A DNA stretch of 64,000 nt from Solanum dulcamara (GCF_947179165.1 NC_077240.1:52600001-52664000); one strand, 5' to 3'; counted from the first letter of the stretch, positions 36,723-48,639 are shown. Made by a program: numbers and translations. The notes: a model not told the origin generated them from the letters alone.

Positions 36723-36927
36723 GGCCTAGTGTTTTGTCCCAATAGCTACCTATTCTGGAGTGGAAGTGGGAACAGATTCCTATATACTTTGTAGTAGGCT
36801 TGACACATACTTGTAAAAGGTTTGACGCTATTTGGGTCATCATAGATGGATTGAACACATATTTTCACTTTCTGTTGGTGCGGACTGCCTACAGTTCAGA
36901 AAGGTTGGCTCAAATCTACATTCGAGA
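36723..36927 (+). pseudogene. integrase core remnant of element H
   Basis: About 205 bases that continue the integrase after the solo LTR. The readable pattern follows the LQ.L.IPEWKW...VWVIVDRLTK...HFHFLLVRTAYSSERLAQIYI region of gypsy integrase, with stops and shifts (for example FGSS and TVQKGWLKSTFEM). It is cut at 36927 by element C2. The rest of H lies beyond the window. Confidence 0.72.
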
Positions 36928-37426
36928 TGTAACAACCCAAGTTAGGTCCTAGACTTGAGACGACGCTTAGGATTTTGAGAGACCCCAAATAAGTCTCTTA
37001 GCATAGCATACGTAAGGTAATCAAGAAACATCAAAGGAAAATTATAAATAAGGAAGATAAGTCTCGACATAGAAATCTCAATAGAAGAGAAAATTCAAAA
37101 CATTAGATACGAATAGACAGGACAACATGAACATAGTCTGATAATGCCTCTACTAGTTATGATGGGGGCTTAGGACAAGCCCAAGATCATCCAAACATAA
37201 GAAATTAAAAGTCATGAAGATATCATAAAACTCAAAAGCATTGTGTCCTCGAAACATAAGGACTCACCAATAATGTACTCAAGAGCAATCTAAAACTAGC
37301 CATATGCGAGAGGGTTAGAGTCGGACCCTACATTATGAAACAATTTAGGATAAAGTATGTGTTAGTATATGTAATGCACTAATTATGTGAGAACATGCAT
37401 AAGGTAAGCATAATATCAGAATGAGC

Positions 37427-37494
37427 ATAAAACATTAAATACAAGACCAAGAGAGCTTATTTAATGTTTCTTGGTCTTGTATTTAATGTTTTAT
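37427..37494. repeat. Perfect inverted repeat, 26-bp arms, 16-bp loop
   Basis: The left arm at 37427-37452 (ATAAAACATTAAATACAAGA and on) is the exact reverse complement of 37469-37494. A nearby direct repeat TATATGTAATGCACTAAT occurs at about 37366 and 37491. Confidence 0.93.
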
Positions 37495-37769
37495 ATGTAA
37501 TGCACTAATAAGGTCAATGCATTATTTAAAATACATAAGAGAGCTTGTAAGAAACATAGTTCATTTTTGTGAGATATTAACCTTAATCAATATCTAAGAC
37601 CATATGAATTATAACATAGAATCCGGTGTAACTCACAAATCAAGAAGAGAGAGGCTACTTTCTAAGGTACACTTTGTATCATAATCATCATCATGTTCTA
37701 TATGTGGATCCACTAGCTAGGCCAATCAAGGAAAACCTATTAGGGCACATAGTTTGGGACTAGTGGTTT

Positions 37770-40700
37770 TGTCACGACCCAACCCCATAGGCCGCGACTG
37801 GGGTCCGACCTGGACCCTCTTATGCGTATTTATCAACTACACTCAAGTTGAACCGTGTGTGAGGTGATACTATACACAAAAACCTCAATAGTTTAAAAAA
37901 TTTTCAGGTACCTATAGCCTCTTTCATTCGTATCATATCATGAAAGGGCACGCGCCGATGAGGATGCCATAACATAAAAACATTTACAACATGCCGTATA
38001 GGCACAACCGAAACAAACTTATAAACAACCCACATATACCTATGTATACAGACCTCTAAGAATGGTAACAACAACATATAGCGGGACAGGGCCCCCACCG
38101 TACCTCTGAATGTACAAATATATATTTTAAGTGACCAGTATCAAAAATTAGACTCCAGAACAGTGAAGCACTTCCGACATAGCTGAGAGTAGGGGTGCTC
38201 ACGGTTCGGTTTGGATCGGTTTTTATTTAAAAAATAACCAAACCAATTGAGTCGGTTATTCAAATTGTCAAACCAAACCAAACCAAACTATATCAGTTTT
38301 TACTATTCGTTTTTTGTCGATTTTTATCGGGTTTTTCGGTTTTTGTCGGTTTTTAAATCACCTTGTAGATACTAGTCACTATTTGAATTTAAACTTATTT
38401 GAAATAGTATTGCCAAGAATAGTCACTCCTAAAACTAAACTCAGGAGCATAATTATTCTTAGCAATGATGATATGAAGTCCACATTTTGTTTACTTTTAC
38501 TTTGGGTCCAACCATGCAAGATGGACCCATTTCATTAGAAGTCCATCAAAATATTTTGACCCAATCTAGTATAATTCAAAAGCATGGCCAAGATCAAGAA
38601 TATAAAAATTCAATATAAATTGTATTTTTTTCATAAAAAAATTAAAATACACACACATATATACAAATTTAATTTTTAAAATATGTATATATAAAGTCGG
38701 TTTGGTTCGGTTTTTTCGGTTTTTTTTAGACTTGAAACCAAAACCAAACCAAATATAGTCGGTTTTTAAATTTAAAAACCAAACCAAATCAAACCAAATA
38801 AATGTCGGGTTTTTTTTCCGGTTTGGTTTGGTTATCGGTTTGGTTCGGTTTTTAAATTTTTCGTGTTCAGCCCTAGCTGAGAGGAACTCCTAAGCTGACG
38901 GATCTCTAGAATGAACATTTGTACCTGCGGGCATGAAACACATCCCCCCCGAGAAAAGGGGGTCAGTACGATATATGTACTAAGTATGTAAAGCATAACA
39001 CATCATAACTGAGACTATGACTGAAATAGGGATGCAGGGGATAAGTATGACAATTAACAAGTTATTGTACCTGCACCTTAAGACAGGTAAATCATACACA
39101 TCATCATATGCTGTGCCCAGCCCTCTAGTGAACTCGGTGTTATAATCATATTCTCATATTCACATGCCATCATATCATCAGGCCTTTCATTTCATCATGT
39201 GATCATATACGGTATCATATCCTCGTATATGGTATAATCTTACCACGTATGTCATCGTATCACATATAACATATATATTGGCCCGAGACTCGGTGAATAA
39301 TCATATCGTCATAACATAAAACATATATCACACCTCACGTATGGCATCGTCTCCTCGTGCGTGGAACTATACACATCCGGCATGGGATGCGGTGAAAGAA
39401 GTAGTAAAGCTGCGCCCGACATAATATCCGGCCCATCATGGGACGCGAAGAAAGAAGGGTTACAGCATGCACAAATAGAGTAGTGAGAAACCATATGCAA
39501 CTAAGTCCTTATCTGAGACTCGATGAAACTGTCAAGTGAACCGTCACCTGAAGACCAGGAAGGTACTTATCCGAAGTGCCCTTTAGATGTCATTAGGCTT
39601 ACATCAGTTGGGGCCTCAGGAATCATAGACATGCATGAAGACAATGCCACATAGCTTATGCAATCAGAAACATGGTTTATGCAATCAAAGACACAGTTAT
39701 GCAATCAGAGACATTGATCGTTCAGAGCCTTCAAGGAAAGGAGCTTGTATCTCCACTTACTATTCACTATATAGCAGGCTCGGGAATAATGGTTTGACTA
39801 CTTTCAGACTCTAAAGAAGCGACTACAAGTCATGAGTTACACTTAGAGTTCATAAATGGAATTACCTCTAAACCCATATCATATATCATTTCACTTAAAA
39901 GTTAAGTCATCCTAAAGGAAAGAAGAAATAGGCTTTATATGTACTAGTTTCCATCACATAGAAGACTTAAAGGCAATGACTTAGCTATTACAGGAGTTCT
40001 AATATCAAGAAGTAAATGAGAGTCTCGACTCATACTCAGGCATTTACGAATGGATTAAATCCCAAATATCATATTCATATTATTTATAACTTATATCTAA
40101 GACATGCCAAAAGAAAAGAGAAATAGCTCTACATACTTATTCCAAAAGTACGCCAAAAGAAAGCTTCACATACCTTGTCTGAGTTATTCCTTATCCTGTT
40201 CGCCTCGTCGTCCTTTGAACCTATTAAATAGGAGAGTAATATGCATATCAACTCTTCTTAATTTTCCAGCATCTTAGGTTACACCTTAATATGAATGGAA
40301 TCTATTTCCTTAGTCGTTTCCTCGACTAGTTCTTTAGTTTGCTAAGGCGTTAACGAAAATTGGGCAGTACCTCCCCTATAATATGCCCTATCCGAATTTC
40401 CAACCATGTCCTTAGCACCTGAAGCCAACCAACAATACAACCAGCATCCCATACATATACATATTATGACAACATTACACAATGTAAACCCCCAACAATT
40501 TACTCGAACTAAGATACCAAAACTAGAGTTTTAATCTTTCTTTCGCGAATCTTTTAATTGCAAAGAGGAGGGTCGTGTGGCTTCAACCAGAAGCTCCACC
40601 ACCTCATTTAGATAACTCTTATACTCTGAAACACGCCACAACACAACCAGCAGTATCCCCCACGCGCACAACACCTTATTTCGACAACAATTCACTTCTA

Positions 40701-41840
40701 GCGACTCCAATTTAGTTTATTCCGAACGCTGAACTTTTCAACCCTTTTCTCCAACTTTAAGCATCTCCTAAGGTGTGTAATACACCCTAATTTAACATCA
40801 TAAACTTCAAATTAGAGGGGAAGAACTTACCTTTCCCGAAATTGGCTAAAACTAGCCGAAATTGTGCCTCAGAACTTCTTCAACGTGCTGAAATTGAGCG
40901 GGCTGCTTGTGGTACTTCCTCGCTGCCCCAAATTGAATTTTTAGGTTATAAAACACCAATACACAACTTAGGAACACGTCAAATAATTAATTCACTAAAC
41001 GAAACCCGGAAGCTTACTCACAAAGGGTCAAATCCGTAGCCCTCTCCCTTGCCCCTTTTTACGTTTTCTCTCCTTTTTTCCTTCCAAATTTCAGTTGCAA
41101 CGCTGGAGTTTTAGTTCCATGAGCGTCTTAAAACACATATATATGTATCCACATACTTAAGATACACCGTATATAATTAATTCACGGAAGAAAATTGAGG
41201 AACTCACCTTAAATCTTCAAGAACCAAGGCTGCCTCTCTTTTCACATTTTTTTCTCTAAGTTCAACCACTGTTTTGGATAAATGAACAACTGAAGTATTA
41301 CATATACATATATATATAAGGGTGACACGTGTCAGGCCCTCATTGGGCCACCTCAACCATGCGTCCAATGGGGTACTGCCACGTGGCAGCGGGGTCCACC
41401 TTCCCCAAGCAGGTGGGTCACCTACTTGACCCCAAGTAGGCGGGTCACCTGCTTGCTTAGGGCTGCCACGTGTCACCCTCCTATTGGCTGCCCCGCGATT
41501 TTTTTTTCTTCCTCGTGGGTTCGTAATCTCGTTCGTAATCTCCTCTCACTTTAAGAGCCTATGAAACCCTTGCTACGTAGGCTTGGTATGTAATCAAGTA
41601 ACTCACGTACGTGAGGCTTCTAACTTAGTAGTTTATGTTGATAAGTCGAGTCCTACGACTCGTTAGTTGGCCTCCAACTCCTGCTGACTTCTCTTGACCC
41701 TATTTCCAACCTTCCCTACCATGGGGTGTCACATTCTCCCTTCTTAGAGTTGTTCAATAGGGTTGTAACTTAAGTAGCTCACATACTAACTTCTAAGTAA
41801 CTTAAGGAACCTTTCGAGTTCAAAGATGTGGGGTGTAACA
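37770..41840 (-). mobile_element. Solo LTR of the B family (minus strand), containing a MITE
   Basis: Runs from TGTCACGACCCAACCCC to GTGGGGTGTAACA with identical GGTTT duplications (37765-37769 and 41841-41845) and no internal region. Without the 686-bp MITE and its duplication it is about 3.38 kb. It has the doubled ATTAATTCA/donor block (about 40985 and 41175) and G-box-type motifs near 41325-41480. Confidence 0.92.
38190..38875. mobile_element. hAT-like MITE
   Basis: 686 bp with terminal inverted repeats TAGGGGTGCTCACG and, at the other end, the complement of TAGGGCTGAACACGA. It is flanked by the 8-bp duplication GCTGAGAG (38182-38189 and 38876-38883). Subterminal regions are packed with CGGTTTGGTTCGGTTTTT-type repeats in inverted orientation. 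No transposase frame. The 8-bp duplication and TAGGG ends fit hAT; a 9-bp reading (AGCTGAGAG) is possible. Confidence 0.88.
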
Positions 41841-43208
41841 GGTTTGTACTAGAGGATCCCTTTCTAAGTGTCCACCACAAAGTCCTCTTGGTGATAAGTT
41901 AATGCAAAAAAGATAAGTAAGTCATTTACCATTCACATCTAGGAAAGGCAATAATCAATACCAATCAAAATCATAAAATATGTCATAAGAGTAGTTCCTT
42001 GATACGTACCTTTATAAGCATCAAAATCATGATTTCCTTCATATTGTGAGAAAATCTTTCACATTTCATTCATTCATACTTGAAAACATACTTGAAACAT
42101 AATTCATATCTTTTATAAATCATTCATAAATATTTCATAAAGTTCATTATCATAAATTCATAGTTGATAATTGAAAATCATAGCATAATGCATAGGTCAA
42201 TGCAAAATCAATCTAAAATCATGTATCATAGTAAATTCATGCATAATATAGCAGAATAATATTAATTAAAATCAATTGAGAAAGACCCATCAAGAATTGA
42301 CATGAAACCCTTATTGAACTGGAAAAATTAAAATTTGGAGAATTGAGTTCTTTTGGGACCCAATGGATGAAAGAAATCCATTGATGAATTCCCACATACC
42401 TAAAAAGAAATAGATATATTAGGTTTAAAACTTAAGGATCCTTGAAAACCATAGCTTCTTATTCTTTTTATTTCAGATGGCGGATTGAGAGATTTTGAGT
42501 ATTGTGAGAATGAGAGGGATTAGCATAGTCTTAAGGGTAAAAAAAGTTATGGGGATAGTTGTAGGTCCAAAAACACGAGTTTAGGATTTAAATAAAGGGG
42601 AAAAGTAAAAAATACACTTACTTAAAATCTATTAGAGGGACTTACGGGTCGTCAAATCACTTACGAGTCATCAGAAGGGTTCATAGTAACACAAGTCCAA
42701 AATACCCATGTCCTATGGGTTGTGGACTCGCCTATAGGTTGTGGGTACCACTCGTAGAAGCTATGTATAGAAATCTTAGCTACTAAAATTTGTATCACAT
42801 CCTACGATTCCCATCTATGGACTATAGAACCTTATACGGTCTGTGAATGCCACTCGACAAATGCCCTGACATTTAGCCAAATTTCCAAACCTTAGGACCC
42901 AACCTACGAGTCGTATCTATGTTTTTTCAATCCTTCTATGAGTCTTAGGACCCGTTCGTCCTGCATACTTTAAATTTCCAACTTTTTGAACCTTTACCTA
43001 TGAGCCACCCTACCAGTCGTAGGTCAACCTATGGCTTGTAGGTTCCTTTCATCTAAACTACACACTTAGTAAGTTTTCAACCTTCAATGCCCTCTTTACG
43101 GTCCATAGGACTTCTTACAATCAGTAGGTTGGTTCATGCAAACTGGCACCATCAACTTGCTTCATTGTTTTATTTTTGTTTCAGCTTTCCAACTTCCGTG
43201 GTCTTACA

Positions 43209-44147
43209 ATATCTCCTTCTTGGGAACATTCATCCTTGAATGAGATTCAAGATAGAATGAATAGAATAGGAAAAGAGACATAAAGAGTAAACAATCCCAA
43301 GCTAAAACATAACTTAAAAAACTCATTTCATGAACATTCATGCATACAAAAATATAAGAATGACTGAAACGTATGAATTCGAAGAAGTGAATCTTGAAGG
43401 AACTCAATACCTCAAGTTGGAATAGAGGGTAAAATATGAGGATAATGAGATATCATATCGTCTTCGGCCTCACATGTAGAACTCTCAACTAGTTGGTTCC
43501 TTCAAAAAACCTTCACGGATGAAACTTCTTTATTCCCCAGATTCCAGACTTGATGATTTAAAATTTCAATCGAAACTTCTTCATAAGATAGACTCTCCTT
43601 CACACCAACTTTTTTCAAATGGAACAATAGACGTAGCATCACTAACACACTTTTTCAATAAAAAGACATGAAACACCGTATGCACCGATGCCAACTCTGA
43701 TGGCAAATCCAACTCATAGGCTACCTTGTCATAACGCCTCAAAATCTAATATGAGCCTACATAACAAGGACTAAGATTTTCTTTCTTATCAAAATGCATC
43801 ACACCCTTCATAAGTGGAATTTTCAATTAAACAAATCATCAACCTCAAAATTCAAGCTCTCTTCTCCTTACATTTGAATAAGACTTTTGTCAGCTTTGGG
43901 AAGTCTTTAACCTTTCCCTAATGATTCTAACCTTCTCCAAAGCTTCAAAAACCAACCCGGGTCCTATCAAAGCAACCTCACCAACCTCAAACCATCCAAT
44001 ATTAGATCTACACCTCCTACCAAACAAGACCTTAATGGATCCATTTGGATACTCGAATGATAACTGTTTTTATAAGAAAACTCAATCAATGACAAATTTT
44101 CATGCCTAAAGTCTACACTCTAGGCATAGGTGGCACTCAAAAGCCAT
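43209..44147 (-). pseudogene. integrase C-terminal half and chromodomain remnant of C2
   Basis: Reading minus: integrase motifs EFSYKNSYHSSIQ-like near 44035-44090, a KGKLSPR.VGPY-region equivalent near 43760-43830, then SYEEVSIEILNHQVW (about 43530-43590). The chromodomain follows: NKEVSSVKVF, then QLVES and a C-terminal MISHYPH (about 43440-43540). Frameshifts and stops break it throughout. It is cut on its upstream side by D at 44148. Confidence 0.75.
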
Positions 44148-46329
44148 TGTTGGTTCCCAAGTGAATCCTTGGTCTGGCTAACTACTTAGCGAAAGACTCA
44201 ACTCAATAGAAAATATAACTCAAATAGGCATATACAAGAATATAATTTTAACTTCTCAAAATATGTCTCAATACTCAAATACATAGATAGCAGAATGTTT
44301 AAAACATGAACTATAAAAATAAAACTAAAAGAACTCTAAAATCTATTTGTGTCTATGAAAAATCTAAACTGACTCTAAATAGGTACTTGGAAAGGCCAAT
44401 GGTTACCTTAAAAGTTTAATAAATAATGACTGAAATAAATGACTAAACGAGCTCCTACATATGTAAGGAGGTCTCACCAAAACCTAGAAGAAAATTGATC
44501 TTCAACGATGCGCCTATTGAGGATATCTATCACTTGTATCTGCATGAAAGGTATAATATATAAAATGGATGAAAAGAAACACACTCAAAGAATGTTCAAA
44601 TAACTCAATGGAATGAAAACTAAACTAACTCAACTAAATAAAGCATGCAAATATAAGGGTGGATGATTCTTCACAAAACATAACTAATGAATACAACTTA
44701 GTATAAAAATAATAGTTTACTCTTTGGGAAGTTTCTGTAAGCAACAACCGTCACTATGAGCATTGTGATGATACAACAAACTGATGTCATTGCAACAACC
44801 GCCCAATACCTTGCCAAGGTAAGGGACGCAACTCATCTCATGGATCTAATAAAAGTTCAAATCAAGACTAAAGTAAGGAGTCGCCCGAATCAATAATGCG
44901 ATCCTATCCTATGCATGTTACGTAGTTTATGGGATTTGAGATATTCTAAACTCTTACCAAAATCAGTGCTCAATACTACTCCCAAAATATATTTTTATGC
45001 TTATAAACTCAAGTGACTGAAAAATACTCAAAGATAATATCTTATTAGCCTCATTGGGCTTTACTCAGTTTTACTCGGCCCTTATTAACTCATTACCTTC
45101 TCTTTGAAATAGTTTCTCTCAACTCAGTGAATGCATTTAAGACATACGTTTGGTTTCTCAACTTAGTGTCATGATAAATGCATAAACTCTATCTTATTAG
45201 ACTTGATGAGGATCATGCTCAAAATAAATGAATGAAAGAGTATAAATCAAATGATATATTATGCATAAAGCCCTTTCTCACTTACGATATGAAATATAAA
45301 TCATTCTTTAAACTCAAAACAATGCATAGACTTAAAAAGTATATATACTCAACTAGGATTCTTGTGAATGTAACAGGAACAATAATTCAAGAACTCAATC
45401 ATGGGAGTCATCAAAGTAGGATTTATTAATTAAAGGAACTCAATAAAAGACTTACATACCTAGAAGATCGGTGATCTAAGAAAAACTCTAAGAACTTGGT
45501 TAAAATGCTCGAACCCTATCTTTTCTCCTTCCCAATCCTTTCTCTCAAAATATTTTCTTTGTTAGTGAGAGAAAAGGAACATAGGGTACTAATAAGGGAC
45601 ATAAATTTGTATCAAAACGTCAGGGTTTTGGTTTGGGAAAGGTGGGAAAAGATAATTTTACCCCTTACTAAAACTGACTCTGGGTCTTCTAGGGGTCATT
45701 CTACAGATCATAAAATTTTGTATGGGACATTAAAAACCCTTCATAGAAGATGGCATCCAAATAGATTTTACTATTTCTTAGTGCATTGGGTCTATGGACC
45801 CTTTCTTTGGGTCGTAGACCCTATGATGACTTGTGGGAAATACTCATAGGATCTTATTGAAGAACTTGGGCTTGGTGTCTACGGACCCCTCTTCGGGTTG
45901 TAGAAACCCATAGGGTGGTAGAACCCTCACATGGAACATAGTGCATGTTCTGGTAGCTATTGAAGTGTATATTCCAGTAGCTACTGAAATATGTTATAGG
46001 GTTTATGATATGTCCCTATGGGTCGTAGGGTATGTCACAGGTCGTGGACTTAGTTCATAGGAATAGGGTCTAAAAACTTGCTCAGGGTTCCTTCTGTAGA
46101 CCTTTTCTACAGTCTATAGAATCTTCTATAGGCCGTAGAAACCACTCATAGGATGACTCTCAGAAACTCAAATTTTCACCATATGTTGGAACTTCTATGA
46201 GCCCCACCTATGACTCGTAGAACCTTTTACTGGTCTTAGGGTTAACTCGTGATTCATTAGGTAGTATTGTCCTCATTTTTCTCATGGCTACTCGAGCTTG
46301 ATCTAAGTTATATAGTACGGGGTTTTACA
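44148..46329 (-). repeat. 3' LTR of element D
   Basis: 2182 bp. Begins TGTTGGTTCCCAAGTG and ends CGGGGTTTTACA. Like the C2 LTR, its right third (about 45650-46260) is filled with variants of CTATGGGTCGTAGG/CTATAGGCCGTAGAA. The open frame at 45496-45849 has no recognisable domain and lies within this repeat. Confidence 0.75.
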
Positions 46330-46767
46330 ATATCTCTAACTTGGAATCATTCATCCTTGAATGATGACCAATTTTATAATTTACTCAAGACAGGATTGTA
46401 AATGCAAGAACTCAAAGATTCAAATTCATGAATAAATACTCAAATACTAGAGAAGTCACCGACTCAGAGATAGGGAAAAGAGTGTTACCTCCTTTATCAA
46501 CACTAGGAAGAATGAATAGATGTAGGTATTTGTATTTCATATCCTCTTCGGCTTCCCAAGTATCCTATTCAACAAAATGATGTCTCCACAAGACTTTGAC
46601 TGAAGAGACCTCTTTGGTCCTCAATGTACAAATTTCAGGATCAAGAATTTAGACATGAATCTCCTCATATGATAAGCTTTCATACCAATGTTTTCTGTGA
46701 TAACAATGAGTGAAGGATCTCCCAAACATTTCTTAACCATCACAATGTGAAAGACTGGATGTAAGAC
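46330..46767 (-). pseudogene. integrase tail and chromodomain remnant of D
   Basis: From the C1 junction the minus strand reads VLHPVFHIVMVKKCLGDPS, the linker before the chromodomain. TLRTKEVSSVKVLWRHHFVE, a stop, then DTWEAEEDMKYKYLHLF follow at about 46540-46620. The VKVLWR and TWEAE motifs are well kept, which makes this the best-preserved chromodomain in the window. The stop after FVE inactivates it. C1 inserted just upstream of VLHPVFH. Confidence 0.82.
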
Positions 46768-46803
46768 TATCACGACCTGACCTAAGGCCTAGTTATAACA
46801 CGG
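46768..46803 (-). repeat. LTR-end remnant of C1 (about 36 bp)
   Basis: The minus strand reads GTTATAACTAGGCCTTAGGT, then CAGGTCGTGATA. This matches in pattern the end of the C1 5' LTR at 48609-48639 (CTAGGACCTAGGCTTGGGTCATGA). Only this tip of the 3' LTR remains; the rest of the LTR and most of pol are deleted. Confidence 0.6.
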
Positions 46804-47284
46804 CGATCGAAATCCAACCCTTAGCAATCAATTTTTGAGCCTTGAGACAAGAAATAAATCTACCCTTCACCACCAAATCACAACCCTCCCATTCAAAAAC
46901 GGACTCATTTGGGAATGAAAATTTGACTCGATGAGTCTTACAATCTATGAAAGCATAATATTCATGCAAACAATCCATTCCAAGGATTACATCGAAATCT
47001 ACCATGTAAAGCTCTATAAGATCACAGGGAATGACTTTATGCAAGAGGGACACGGGACAACCCCTATAGACCTTCCTAGCCACAATCGACTTACATATGA
47101 GGGTAGACACCAAATAAGGCTCTACTAATATTTTGAGCAATAGATCGAACCTATTAGGTAAGAATGGAGTAACAAATGACAAGTTTGCACCCAGGTCCAA
47201 AAATACATATACATCCAAAGTAAAGATCCTTAATATACTGGTAACAATATTTGGTTCTTCCTCCGCCTCTTGCCTCCTATGCAA
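46793..47284 (-). pseudogene. protease domain of C1
   Basis: A 163-codon open piece. The active site reads VFLDLGANLSFVTPF, the DxGA pattern of this clade with Leu in place of the usual Pro/Ser. The family signature YMVDFDVILGMDCLHEYYA and a C-terminal GRFISCLKAQKLIAKGW follow. It stops at 46793 inside the LTR remnant, so RT, RNase H and integrase are missing from this element. Uninterrupted but severed from its polyprotein. Confidence 0.82.
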
Positions 47285-48400
47285 TGCATAGAAATGGTGG
47301 GTGCGTTAGCCACCTCCTTGAGCTTTTTGGCCATGAGAAAATTAGCCTTAAGTACTACCATCAAACCACCTCTACAATCTCGGGCATGATGGCCTGGCTT
47401 GCCATATTTAAAGCACGTGTTTGAGCTTGCCAGACATTCCCCTTGTGGGTCTTCCCACACTTCCTACATGGGGGAAAATCGTGGGTACCAATGTTATCTT
47501 TTGGGACCAATGGTTGGGATATTTACCCTTGTTGAATTTGGGAGGAGGAGTATTAGAGGAACCTTGTCTCGTGAATCGTTGACCACTTTGGCCTTTGCTA
47601 TTGCTACCATAACCGAACCTTTAAAGGTTGAACTCTCCACCATCCACTCTAGCCATTTTGAACCCTCTAGACCTTTCTCTCAACTTCTCTTCTTCAATTT
47701 GTTTGGCATAAATCATTAACTGGGAGATGGACATCTCCTTGAGCAACATGGCCGTTTTGCACTCTTTGGACACCAAGCTCGAAATATTGGAAATAAACTT
47801 ACTCATCCTTGCCCGGGGGTTGGAGACCATGAAGAGAGCATATATAGATAAATTTGTGAACTTGAGGGCATATTCCCTCACACCCATACTTCGTTGATGG
47901 AGGTTGATAAACTCTTGGATTTTGGCCTCCCTTAACATAAATGGGAAGAAACAGTCTAGCAAAGCATCTTTGAACTCTTCCCATCCTATCGGCCTTATTT
48001 TCTCTTCTCTCTTAACAACCCATTGTTCGTACCACACTCGAGCCACATCTTGGAGTTAATAGGCGACTAGCTCTACCTTTTTATTTGGTGGCACACCCAT
48101 AATTGCCACGATCTAATACACATCATCAATAAACTCCATAGGTTTCTCTTCTAGTTTAGAACCATCGAACTTGGGTGAATTTATCCTTTGAAAATATCGA
48201 ATATGAGGCCAGATTTTGCACTTGAGGAGGAGGTATAACTTGATACCTTTGGTGGGATACAACTTGAGCTAATAAAGCGACGATGTTGTGGAACTTGGCA
48301 TTAGTTACCTCTTCCTCATGATGTGGGATATCCAGAACCGAAGGAGCTTTGTCCTTATCGTCAACCCTTGCTCTTGGAGGTGCTCTTCCATGAGAAGTTA
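47285..48400 (-). pseudogene. gag of C1
   Basis: Upstream, RAPPRARVDDKDKAP and FHNIVALLAQVVSHQRYQ are readable at about 48260-48390. The core (47621-48046) begins MARVWYEQWVVKREEKIRPI with GWEEFKDALLDCFFPFMLREAK, typical of plant chromovirus gag. The zinc knuckle in 47230-47460 reads CFKYGKPGHHARDC, with Tyr in place of the second Cys. Frameshifts separate the three pieces. Confidence 0.82.
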
Positions 48401-48592
48401 GATAAAGAACATAAAATCAGTTGTTATTTAGAGGAAAATGTAGGACACTCTAGGGCATGACACGAATTGAAAGAAGTGAAGACCTTCCTAAACGTCCCAT
48501 AGTCTCCTATTCATAGTAGTGGTGCGCTTCACAATAAAAAGACTCTATTTGATGCGGTATGTTGGACTCTGAGGACAATTTCAAAACCTTGT

Positions 48593-48604
48593 GCTCTGAT
48601 ACCA
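48593..48604 (-). other. Primer-binding site of C1
   Basis: The minus strand reads TGGTATCAGAGC next to the C1 LTR end (GGGTCATGAAAA). It matches initiator Met-tRNA. Confidence 0.87.
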
Positions 48605-48608
48605 AATT

Positions 48609-48639
48609 TTTCATGACCCAAGCCTAGGTCCTAGACGTG
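48609..48639 (-). repeat. 5' LTR of C1, tip before B3
   Basis: TCATGACCCAAGCCTAGGTC and on, ending in ACGTG (48635-48639). The LTR resumes at 59213 after B3. Confidence 0.8.
48635..48639. repeat. Target-site duplication ACGTG, left of B3
   Basis: An exact copy follows the B3 3' LTR at 59208-59212. Confidence 0.94.

Larger units (their letters stand above)
36928..43208 (-). repeat. 3' LTR of C2, holding a solo B LTR
   Basis: LTR sequence lies at 36928-37769 and 41846-43208, about 2.2 kb without the insert. It begins TGTAACAACCC and ends GTGGTCTTACA beside a tract that reads CCAAGAAGGAGATAT on the minus strand. The right part is full of degenerate palindromes of the CCTACGAGTCGTAGG/TACGGTCCGTAGG type. 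The left part holds a long perfect inverted repeat (37427-37494). Confidence 0.78.
36928..44147 (-). mobile_element. Element C2: chromovirus (Galadriel-like?), 3' end only
   Basis: A minus-strand element whose 3' LTR (36928-43208) abuts the integrase of H after CGAGA (36923-36927). Its integrase/chromodomain follows (43209-44147), and D then interrupts it. Its 5' half lies beyond the window. Its LTR end resembles the C1 LTR end (CCCAAG..TAGGTCCTAGAC), so C1 and C2 are relatives. The clade call is tentative. Confidence 0.75.
44148..46767 (-). mobile_element. Element D: chromovirus, 3' end only
   Basis: The 3' LTR lies at 44148-46329 (minus strand TGTAAAACCCCG...TTGGGAACCAACA). A polypurine-like tract and integrase tail follow, up to the C1 insertion at 46768. 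The remaining upstream part lies beyond the window. Its LTR end differs from C1/C2, so it is a separate family, although its chromodomain is of the same type. The left target flank is GCCAT (44143-44147); its partner is not visible. Confidence 0.72.

Noticed and set aside
38182..38883. Mutator-type MITE
   Set aside because: A 9-bp duplication (AGCTGAGAG) can be drawn, but it would take one base from the inverted repeat; the TAGGG ends and the 8-bp reading fit hAT better.
45496..45849. 117-codon frame as a possible host gene
   Set aside because: It lies wholly in the D LTR repeat field, has no recognisable domain, and its C-terminal half is made of the CTATGG/GGGTCGTAG repeats.
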